Shown here in pieces: positions 55,501 through 64,000 of a stretch of 64,000 bases of DNA. The stretch lies in the NCBI GenBank assembly GCA_037176725.1, contig JAZBRS010000026.1, positions 97,075,501-97,139,500 of the forward strand. Reading direction: 5' to 3'. The DNA comes from Posidonia oceanica. Taxonomy: Eukaryota; Streptophyta; Magnoliopsida; Alismatales; Posidoniaceae. The position numbers and the translations under genes are program-made. The first letter of the stretch is position 1, and each line of letters starts with the position of its first letter. The notes under the pieces are model-generated. The model saw only the letters and a list, made by a program, of their open reading frames with translations, was not told where the DNA came from and did not search any database.

Positions 55501-56661
55501 CTAAGGGGCACCAAGAGGAATCTTGTTGAGGGGCCAGAGTCCCTGCACCTCAGGGACATACTCAGAAGTGCATCCTGAGCCCTTCACAGCTGCAATGTCT
55601 GTAGACTTCACTCCATGCCACCTCAGGTCTGCTAGTTCTGCTGTGGATGCTGTTGTGCTGAGAGGGTAAGCTTGCGTGAGCCTGGGTGCGGTGCTATCAA
55701 TAAAGGCACCCTGCCGGAAGCCGAACTGCCACATAACCCAGATAGGGTGATACTCCACACCCCCAGTGAATCCTGGGAGGACCACGAGTCGCTTGTCGCG
55801 AGCATCGAAGAAGACGGTGAAGGGTTCAGTTGCGGAAGGGATGATTCGCCAAGTCACTGCATCATCCGTCAGCTCAGACAGCTTTTGGTACTCTTCTGGT
55901 ATGCTCTTGATAGTTCTTGCATGGCCGTTGCTACAGTATGTTTCAATGGCATGCCTCTGAGGGTGCAGCAGATCCATCTCCAGGTGTGCAGCTAGCTTGA
56001 TTTGCACAAGTGCTCCGCAGCCGTGGAAATGGCGGTAGCAGTGTGCGACACGGTCTAGTCCATGGTAAGTCTCTGCAAGGACGACTGGTGCTAGGTCAAT
56101 CTACCTGGTCACCACTGCAAGTGCAATTTCGGCAATCTCGATTGCAACTATCATCCGGCCATGCGTGAAGATCAGTTCGCCTAGAAAGCGAGTGAAGAAT
56201 CCCCAGAGCCACAGCTCATCTCCGAGGTCAGCATGCTTTTCCATAATTGCATCAAAGTATGCTAGGCGAAGCAGGGGCATGGGCCCACTGGTGCAGATCA
56301 GTCTTTGCTGGCAGCTTTTGGTAGAGAGCCCAGACAGCTGGCATAGGATCGCAATGTATCCGTCGTGCCTCATAAAGACTGTGGGTCCCATGATCTTGGA
56401 GAAGCTGCAGATCCGGTGCACCTCCTCTAGCATGGGAGTCAGCTTTGTCCTGCCGAAGTGAAAGACATGATGCACTGGCTTCCAGAACCTTGCAGCAGCA
56501 CATAGGAGATGCCAGCTTACTTCGACGTCAGCTGCCTTCAGAAGCTTGGAAGGGATACCCCATGTGCACAGCTTCTCGTGGTCGGCCTCAATGACTTTGC
56601 CAATCCACTCTCGTAGGGCATCCGAGCAGCGCATGGGAGTGACCAGAGTATGATAACCCAT
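55500..56661 (-). pseudogene. ORF3 of E: DUF7745/plant-mobile-domain-like, one internal TAG
   Basis: This is the homologue of the A ORF3 over its whole length (GIPSKLLKAADVEVSWHLL, FWKPVHHVFHFGRTKLTPML, HFHGCGALVQIKLAAHLEMD). The ATG at 56661 corresponds to Met29 of A. Homology extends upstream to 56706, just after a TATAG that may be a splice acceptor. Only one stop interrupts about 385 codons, TAG at 56103-56101, where A has CAG (28396). This is better preserved than the neighbouring pol of the same element. E ends with PLNKIPLGAP and TAG, past the point where A stops. The family call is from memory; function unknown. Confidence 0.82.
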
Positions 56662-56706
56662 TGTGCAAGGAAGAATGCAGGCTACGAGTGCAGAAATCTC
56701 AGGTAC

Positions 56707-58168
56707 CTATAACCAAGGATGCAGTTCATCAGATCAGATATAAGCATGTAACCACTGGCTGATAAAGATGCAAATTTCAAAACTACTAGTTTAGTATGTT
56801 CAACAGTTAGCATTCAAAGTGCAAATATTAAGCATATTCAGACAAAGGCAGCTCTACTTGTGGGAAAATGATTGGTCAGAGCTCTGGACCGACGCAGCTT
56901 GAAGAAGATCGACGCACGCTTGACAGAAGTACTGTCTCAATGCCGAGCCAAGTTTTGCAGAGCGGGAAGATAGAAAGAGGGGAAGACTAATGCTGTGCAT
57001 GCACGCATGGTTTATGATTGATATACATAGATATGTGCATGGTTTACAATAGATGCTATAGAAGTGTGCATGATTTTGCTTATATGCTGTAGCCCTCAGC
57101 ATATGCAGTGCTTAGCGCCTGCTGCAGAGGAAGAAAGGGGTCCCTGACTCACTGGACTCTACTCGAACTCTTAACTTGCTGGTGGCACTCAAGAAAGGGT
57201 TATTTGCAGTGCGGGTGGTGGGTATTTGAGGACAGGCTCCGGGCCAAACTCCTAAGGACCTACACCTACTCTTTTTGCATCTTTTTGCTCCCTCATAGGC
57301 ATGTAGGTTCCCTTATCCCTAACTTGGAGGTAATGGGCACCTAGTTGAAGCTGGGGAGCTGCTTGCTAGGCCTTCCTAGGTTTATGGGCTCTGCGGGGCT
57401 TGTGTATTCCCCAGGCGCAAACTTTAGTCCCTCTCTAAGATAGGTAAAGGGGGCGGGATTACGCTGCTAGCTTTTCTTTCTGGAGTTGACTTTTGTCTTT
57501 CCTCCTTTTTATTGCCTCTTTTTTCTTTTTCTTGTTCTTCTTTTCTTTTCTTTCTCTTCTCTTTTTTTTTTTTTGCAGGCTTCCGCTATCCCTATCTTAG
57601 AGGTAATGGACGCCTGGGTTTTGCTGGGTTTGAGGCTCCCAGGTGCGAAATGGTGGACTATCTCCGAAGCAGTTCGGGGGCACAGGGTTATGCTACACGC
57701 CTCTATCTCTAGGACCTACTTCTGCCTTCGCCTTCTATTTGCCTTTTCATTTACGCCCATGCTCAGACATGTTCTTTTATGGCTCACACTCTTGCTTACA
57801 CCCTAGCATTTTATCTCCCTCGGGAGGTGCAGGTCCTAAGGGGTTTGGTTATTTCACCTGTTCTCATTTGAAAGGTGGCTCCCTCACTAGCTAAGACGCC
57901 TAAGTAGTGTCAGATGAGGCAGGGTAGACACCTTCCAGAGTAGGCAAGCACATCCGATTTCATCATCGGGCCAGATGCAATGCATGATATTTTTGCTAGG
58001 GATTTTGTGGTTTTTGCTTGAGATATGCTAAAAGAGGTAGAAATGCAAGGATATATGCAGAAAGTGCGAGAGTGCAGGGGGCATGATTGGAATGCAGAAG
58101 AATGTACAAGGATAATGAGGATGCAAAGGATGGGGCGGGAAAGAACGCTCTGCAAGGCGAGGGTCGGT
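56707..58168 (-). other. Spacer between ORF3 and pol of E
   Basis: No gene. 57480-57585 is almost pure T/C on the plus strand, hence a purine tract on the element strand as in A, next to a GCTTCCGCTATCCCTATCTTA word that also matches A. 57700-57900 has short chance frames only. Confidence 0.65.
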
Positions 58169-59330
58169 CTACTGATAGTATTTCTTGAGGTAGCATGCAT
58201 TGACCAGCTCTGACTGCCCAGTCTGGTCCATGTCCTTAAGAATCGCTGCGTTGCCTGAGAATGCCTGCTTTACCACAAAAGGGCCACGCCAGTTGGGTCG
58301 GAATTTGCCTCGACCGTCTGGCAGGTGGATGGCTTGCAAGACGAGGTCTCTTGGCTGGAAGCTCTTAGGCCACACCTTCTTCAGGTAGGCTCTTGCCATC
58401 CACTTCTGGTAGCAGTGAGCATTGTGCATTGCTTGCAATCTGCGCTCATCAATCAGGTTGAGCTGGGCGCAGCGGTCCTCGACCCATTCTACTTCTTCCA
58501 GCTCTGCTTCTCGCAGGATTCGCAGTGAAGGGATCTCCACTTCGACAGGCAGCACTGCCTCCATGCTGTACACCAGCGAGTATGGGGTGGCTGCTGTCGA
58601 GGTCCGCACTGATGTCCTATATGCGCAGAGTGCGTATGGGAGCTTATCATGCCAGTCCCTATGGGTTTCTGCCATCTTCTTCGTTATCTTCACAATGTTT
58701 TTGTTGGCAGGCTCCACTGCTCCATTCATCTGCGGTTGATATGGTGAGGATCTGTGATGCTTGATCTGGTGCTTCTGTAGGTACTCCTCGATCCTCTTTG
58801 CAATGATGTTCAAGCCATTTTCAGAGATGATTGCATGCGGGACCCTATATCGGGTGACAATGTTGTTTCTGATAAACCTCTCTGTCACCACAGCTGTGAC
58901 CGCCTTGTAGGAGGTTGCCTTCACCCACTTAGTGAAATGGTCTATCGCTACCAGAATGAAGCGATGACCATTCGATGCAGCAGGGTGTATAGCGCCGATG
59001 ACATCAATCCCCTAGATGGAGAAGGGCTAAGGCGAGGACATGCCATGCAATTCCTGTGGGGGGAGCATGCATAAGATTACCATGGATCTAACAGTTGTGG
59101 CATCTACGCACAAACTGGCAGCAGTCTGCCTCCATGGTTGACTAGAAGTAGCCTTGCAACATGATCTTCTTGGCCAACAGTACTCCATTCATATGCGGAC
59201 CACAAGTCCCTGCATGAACTTGGAGCATTAGCGTGTCGGCCTCTTGCTTGCTTAAGTAGTGCAGGAGCATCTGACTGTACGACCATCTGTATAGCTACCC
59301 TGCCCCTAACACATACTTCAATGCCAAACG
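58169..59330 (-). pseudogene. Integrase of E, degenerate
   Basis: Homologous to the A integrase down to the shared C-terminal YLKKYYQ at 58169. In-frame TAGs lie at 59295-59297 (A has CAG), 59142-59144 (TAG in A also) and 59012-59014 (A has TGG). The core frame from 58924 retains the SSPYQPQMNGAVEPANKN glutamate. The second catalytic Asp is Glu here: IISENGLN instead of IISDNGTN. The enzyme is therefore doubly broken. Confidence 0.88.
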
Positions 59331-59960
59331 TGCCAAAGTTCTTTTATCTACTGCTGAGGTGCCAGGCGGGTGGTTGCCAGACTCTAGGAAGGCTTTGATG
59401 TCACAGTACTAAGGCTGCTCTTCTACCAAATCCACCTCTTCTATGCTCATGCAGTGTGCAAGCTGCTCTATGCAGGTAACTGACACATCCACCGCTCGGT
59501 CTTCAGGTATATTGAGCCAAGATGCCAAGGTTGCCAATGCGTCTACATATGCATTCCTTGCCCTGTTCATGTATGAGAAGCGGATGCTTGCAAATTGTTC
59601 TATCAACTTCAGCAGGTGTTCGCGATATGGCACGAGCTTTGGATCCTTTGTTCTCCAATCACCAATCACTTGGGAAATCACCAGCATGTCATCGCCGTGC
59701 ACATGCAGCTTTTGCACCTCATGCTCGAGCGTGACCTTCAGTCCCAGAATGCATGCTTCGTACTCTGCTTCATTATTAGTGCATTTGAAGGTCAGCTTCC
59801 TTACAAAGGGGATCATCTGCCCCTACGGCATGATCAGCACTGCGCCTATGCCTCGACCCTTCTTGTTGACAGCGCCATCGAAATAGAGCTACCACTGCTC
59901 TAAGTTTTCAGGGTCCTTCTCCTCAGAGTCCTCCATCGCAAAGAGGATGTCCTCATCCAG
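59331..59960 (-). pseudogene. Second RNase H of E, degenerate
   Basis: Matches 24740-25260 of A: KCTNNEAEYEACILGLKV, VHGDDMLVISQV and AYVDALATLASW keep three of the acidic positions. Stops include TAG at 59823-59825 (A has CAG 24831) and 59889-59891 (A has CGG). It lies between RT-RNase H and integrase, as in A. Confidence 0.85.
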
Positions 59961-61211
59961 GAACTACGTCTAGAGAGGCTGGTATTCAGGCAAAGGAAAG
60001 TCTACGAGGTGATCTACCATGGGTTGGCCCTTCATGGCTCGCTGCATGACAAAGGTGATGTCGTACTGAGACAACAGTACCTGCCACTTGACGCATCTGC
60101 CTACCATTGCTGGCTTCTGGAAGAGGAACTTGATGGGGTCATGTCGGCATAGAAGCCGGACTAGATATGCCATCATGTAGTGCCTCAGCTTCTGTGCAGC
60201 CCAAAAGAGGGATAAGCAGGTCTTCTCCATTGTGGTATACCTAGCTTCGCAATCATTGAATTTCTTGCTCAAGTAATAAATTGCATGCTCCTTTCTACCA
60301 GATTCATCATGCTGGCCCAAGACGATGCCCATGGAATGCTGCGTGGTAGACAGGTAGAGAAGCAGGGGTCTCCCTAGCGTAGGAGGGACCAAAACAGGAG
60401 GCTTGGTCAGAAGCTGTTTGATCTTGTCAAAGGCAGCTTGGCACTCCTCACTCCAGTTGATCTGTGCATTATTCTTCAGGAGCTTGAAGATCGGTTCGCA
60501 GATAGGTGTGAGTTGTGCAATGAACCGACTGATATACTATAGGCGTCCGAGCAGGCCTCGGACCTCTTTCTCTGTCCTGGGGGGTGGCATGTCCACGATG
60601 GCTTTTGCCTTCATCGGGTCCACTTCAATCCCCCTCTAGCTAATGATGTAGCCTAGGAGCTTGCTAGAAGACACCCCGAATACACATTTGCTGGGGTTGA
60701 GGTGCAGCTTATACTTTCTCATGCGGTCAAAGAGCTTCCTTAGGCAGGCAAGATGATCCTCAGGCTCTTTGGTCTTGGCAGTCATATCATCCACGTAGAC
60801 CTCAACTTCTTGATGCATGAGGTCGTGAAAAAGTGCAGTCATGGCCCTCTGATAGGTTGTGCTAGCATTTTTTAGCCCAAATGGCATAACTTGGTAGCAG
60901 AAGACACCCCAAGGGGTGATGAAGGATGTTTTCTCTATGTCCTCTTCTGCCATTCTGATCTGGTTATAGCCAGAGAAGCCGTCCATGAAGGAGAGCATTT
61001 TGTGCCCTGTAGTGTTGTCGACTAGGACGTCGATGTGCGGTAGAGGGAAATCATCCTTAGGACTTGCGTTGTTCAGGTCCCGATAATCGATGCATATGCA
61101 GGCTCGTCCATCCTTTTTGGGCACTGGCACAACATTTGCAAGCCACTCAGGGTAAAGGACGACCTTAAGGAAGTTGACATTGTGCTGCTTCATGATCTCC
61201 TCCTTGATCAT
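59961..61211 (-). pseudogene. RT and RNase H of E, degenerate
   Basis: The section starts at ATG 61211, nine bases after TAG 61221-61223, the same arrangement as in A. It shows VPVPKKDGRACICIDYRDLN, SFMDGFSGYNQIRMA, QVMPFGLKNA and the catalytic YVDD at 60786-60797. It is stopped by TAG at 60636-60638 (A has CAA), 60537-60539 (A has CAG 24117) and 59970-59972. The RNase H part (LLLYLSTTQHSMGIVLGQ) is open between 60392 and 59970. TAG at 59964-59966 coincides with A 24690. Confidence 0.9.
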
Positions 61212-61789
61212 AAGTAGCCACTATGGTCGCCATCGCCTTAGCTTCTGCTTTACTGGCCTTGCATCTAGGTCCAAGGGCAGGTTGTACACAACTATCTCAA
61301 TGTCAAGGCCAACCATATCCTCATAGCTCCAAGCGAAGACATCCGCATACTCCTTCAAGAATGCGATGAATTCTGCTCTAGCCTGGGGCGATAGATGGGC
61401 GCTAATGCGGACCTCTCTGACTCCTTCTGCTGTGCCAATGTTGACAACCTCTATCTCCTCTTTGACATGGAGGTTGGGGCCTTCTGGATCGTCGTCATGG
61501 AGTCAGAACTCAGGCGACGGTTCAGCATTCTCATCTTCGCCTGCATCATCCTACTCTTCGTATGCAATAAGCTTTGAGAGGATCTCCTTCTCAAAGGTGG
61601 GGTCTGAAATATTGAAGGAGTGCAAGTGTTCCGTTGCTTGGCCCTAGTGATGCTTCAGGATGGTCACGCCCACCCGAGTGTTTTTATACCCTCGGCGCGC
61701 GACCTCTGTTCTGGCAAACTCCTCGACTGGCTCTGCCTGCTCTGACTCTGCTGCTGGCTCGGCTATCCGTGCTACTGTCTGTGCTGAAG

Positions 61790-62000
61790 CTGATTGTGCT
61801 GCTGCTTGCTGTGCGGGGGTTGCAGTGCTACTGCTTGCTGCTGTGCTGTTGGTGCCTGCTGTGTTACTGCTTGTGCATGTTGTGTTGCTGCTGGTGCATG
61901 TTGTGCTGGTGCTGGTGCATGTTGTGCTAATGTTGCAACTTGCGGTGCTACTGGTGCTGCTTGTGGTGCTAATGCTGCTGGTATCTGCTGTGCTGTTATT
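61790..62000. repeat. Imperfect trinucleotide-type repeat
   Basis: TGCTGCTTGTGCATGTTGTG words and GCTGCTGG runs, in the linker of E. Confidence 0.75.
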
Positions 62001-62770
62001 TCCTCTACATGTTCTAGTGCGCTTGTCAAGGATATATCGGGCTGGTGGCTGATCAGTGTACTGCTGCTTGCTGCATTGCCTAAGTGGGGCATGCACTGCA
62101 CAAACCATTTAGACCCACCCCCTGACTGCAGGGTAATCAGCTCATCTGGCCTAGTGGGTGCCTCGACCACTAAATCCTCCTCTAGGACCATAACAGAGGG
62201 ATCTGTGGCCATGGCCTTCCCCTTCTTCTGTGCTGTCTCATGCTCTATGACGTCCTATGCCAGCAACGCGAGCTGCTCCTAGAATAACTGCTCCAAGTCT
62301 CCCATTGAGAAATCAATCTGAGCATCCACAGCCGCTCCTGCCTCCTCATCCGAGGGTGAGTCGACGTAATAAGCGACTGTTGGGCTTGCGGCCAGCCCTG
62401 GTTCGACTGCCGGGCTTTCTGCTGCTTGGGGGACTTGTTTTGCTGCTGTTGGGTAGGCTGCCAAGATCACTGCTGCCACTAGAGGGGAGGCACAACTGCT
62501 TTTCTGGGGGGCCAATGGCTGGGCCGCCATGCTTGGGGATGAAGCACCGGTGCCCGAGGGTGACAGTGGTTGTCTCCCGGTAGTAGCAGCGAGAATCTTC
62601 CGCATAGCAAGATCTACTGAGGCTAACAACAGTGTGCCTAACAGAGCCGCCTGGCTTGCTTGTGGCACTGTTGATGATGCGGGCTGAGTCACGTTGCTGT
62701 CTGATCCGACTGACTGCGTCGCTGGAAAAGATGATTTCCTTGCTAGTGGGGCTGCGGCCACAAGCTGACT

Positions 62771-62775
62771 GCTGG
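62771..62775. other. Candidate target-site duplication of F (GCTGG)
   Basis: GCTGG precedes the LTR terminus TGTAGTAATCC. The second copy is outside the window. Confidence 0.35.
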
Positions 62776-64000
62776 TGTAGTAATCCCAATCAGAATCAGG
62801 CTTACTATTAGCGGCGAGGTCCGAGGAGGAGGGCTCAACTCGAAAACACTTAAAACAGAGGAGAAAAGATAAGAAAGGAAGAAGATAAGACAATTCAGAG
62901 TCGCCACCGTGTCTATTATCGGGAGACAAGGAAAATCGAGGGAAATGCGTGAATTGACATGCAAAACCAAGCAAGAAATGCAAAGCAAAGCAATGCAAAG
63001 AAAAACAAATGCAAATGCATGCAAATGAGATGACTCATGCCTAGGATAAGGGCGATATGGTCATTACGGGCCAAAAGACTGGGCAAGGACTCCTGTTACA
63101 TGCGGGGAAGGTGTTAGGCACCCCCAACACGCCCGAGAATCGGTCTTTCTAGGCTTACGCTCGCATATGCAGGGGAATGTAGATTTAAATGCCTAAATGC
63201 CAATGAATGCCTGAATGAATGCTCATAGGTGTGCTCTAAGTGGTGGGATGCAATGCAAGGAAAGTAAACGTGCAGTCTAAGTGCTCAGCAGCACTGTCTG
63301 TGTTCCGAACCGGGCGAAACCTGGCTCATGAGAACTCCAGGCAGTAAGCATCACTGCCCTATATGCAAATGCAAGCAAAAAAGCAAAACGACGGTAAAAC
63401 CAAGCAATGCAGGCGACATGCAAGAGGAAGCAACGTAAAACACGTAAAACGGTGCGAGAAACGAGGTCGACACGCAAAACGATGCGAGAAAATGGAGCGA
63501 CATGCAAAACGGTGCGAGAAAGCGAAACGGTGCCGAAAACAAAGCGGCACGCAAAATGGTGCCGAAAACAAAGCGGGCACGCGAAACGGTGCCAAAAACA
63601 AAGCGGGCACGCGAAACGATGCTGAAAGCGAAGCGGGCACGCAAAACTGTGCCAAAAGCGAAGTGGGCATGCAAAACGGTGCCAAAAACAAAGCAGGCAT
63701 GCAAAACGGTGCCGAAAACAAAGCGAGCACGCAAAACGGTGCCAAAAGCGAAGTGGGCACGCAAAATGGTGCCAGAAAGCGAAGCGGCACGCAAAACGAT
63801 GCCGAAAACAAAGCAAGCATGCAAAATGGTGCCGAAAGCGAAACGGGCACGCAAAACGGTGCCGAAAGTGAAGCGGCACACAAAATGGTGTCGAAAACAA
63901 AGCAAGCACGCGAAACGATGCCGAAAGCGAAGCGGGCACGCAAAACGGTGCCGAAAGCGAAGCGGCACGCAAAACGGTGCCGAAAACAAAGTGGGCATGC
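62776..64000 (-). mobile_element. Partial LTR of element F
   Basis: It starts TGTAGTAATCCCA, the reverse of ...GGGATTACTACA, and runs to the window end. It is closer to the A LTR than to the E LTR: 62860-63350 reverse-complements the A segment 15800-16350, and the array matches too. A stretch of about 45 bases next to the terminus, present in A, is missing. Since no primer site lies at its left and E sequence does, it is read as the outer 3' end of a minus-strand element (or solo LTR) inserted in E. Confidence 0.8.
63410..64000 (-). repeat. GCAAAACGGTGCCGAAA minisatellite in F LTR
   Basis: About twenty units of roughly 30 bases of the form GCACGCAAAACGGTGCCGAAA + ACAAAGCGG, running past the window end. 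It is the reverse of the array at 15320-15740 in A, with more copies. Confidence 0.9.

Larger units (their letters stand above)
52482..62775 (-). mobile_element. Element E internal region
   Basis: Read on the minus strand it holds the pol linker, RT, RNase H, second RNase H, integrase, spacer, ORF3, a satellite-rich 3' UTR and the PPT, the same order as A from about 22190 onward. The gag-protease part is not in the window because LTR F starts at 62776. E is damaged by many in-frame stops and an altered integrase active-site residue. Confidence 0.88.
61224..62775 (-). pseudogene. Pol linker of E, partial
   Basis: It corresponds to A 22200-23430. It keeps YYVDSPSDEEAGAAVDAQ, PDELITLQSGGGSKWFVQCM and RGYKNTRVGVTILKHH. 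Around 61790-62000 there is an imperfect (CAG/CTG/TGT)n stretch encoding Gln/Ala/Thr/Ser-rich sequence. Stops occur throughout. It is cut by LTR F at 62776, and the frame that continues into F is chimeric and not a real protein. Confidence 0.75.

Noticed and set aside
62279..62998. 239-codon minus-strand frame starting MHCFALHFLLGF
   Set aside because: It joins LTR F sequence to the E linker across the insertion boundary at 62776 and is chimeric by accident.
62776..64000. Reading this LTR as the 5' LTR of E
   Set aside because: No primer site or gag lies next to it; it abuts mid-pol sequence, and its interior resembles the A LTR rather than the E 3' LTR. A separate insertion is simpler than a deletion ending exactly at the LTR terminus.

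Overview
This window is plant nuclear DNA made almost entirely of nested long-terminal-repeat (LTR) retrotransposons of the Ty3/gypsy Tat/Ogre-type lineage. I find no host gene, no RNA gene and no CRISPR array. The lineage call rests on a gag zinc motif of the form C-x2-H-x4-H-x4-C, a G-patch-like segment after the protease, a second plant-type RNase H after the RT-RNase H, a D,D35E integrase, tRNA-Arg-type primer sites and very long LTRs. The host is an angiosperm by these criteria; I cannot name the species.

Layout. (B) 1-4082, minus strand: part of a long LTR that runs off the left edge and was inserted into the gag of C-left. (C) minus strand, a gag-only element in a tandem LTR-internal-LTR-internal arrangement: C-left gag/leader 4083-6420, shared middle LTR 6421-7878, 3' internal part 7879-10628, then (after the A insertion) gag 37280-39669, leader, primer site and right LTR 41059-42516. 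(A) 10629-37274, plus strand: a complete 26.6-kb element with 5.8-kb LTRs, a GTGGC target duplication, PBS, gag-pol, an extra ORF3 and PPT, inserted into C. (D) 42517-49026, plus strand: an old gag-only element carrying a 145-bp miniature solo LTR. C is inserted in the end of its 5' LTR and E in its 3' part. (E) 49027-62775, minus strand: 3' LTR, PPT, satellite-rich 3' UTR, ORF3, integrase, RNase H and RT, cut by (F) 62776-64000, the beginning of another minus-strand LTR.

How the parts work. A is the only element with both ends and a nearly continuous polyprotein: one reading frame from about 17805 to 26486, without a frameshift, broken by eight stops of which seven are TAG. Its products would be Gag (particle), protease, RT/RNase H, a second RNase H and integrase. 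Downstream lies an ORF of about 385 codons resembling the plant DUF7745/plant-mobile-domain group. It is also kept in E, with a shared candidate splice acceptor, so it appears to be a regular component of the family. C and D have gag but no pol and would need enzymes supplied in trans.

Most interesting points: the conserved ORF3; a three-arm stem-loop conserved in the 3' UTRs of A, D and E; 3'-UTR motifs expanded into satellite-like arrays; seven double-hairpin cassettes in the E LTR; a stop spectrum dominated by CAG/CTGG to TAG changes, as expected from CHG-methylation decay; and a 145-bp solo LTR retaining both termini. All comparisons were made by eye; no alignment or database search was run.
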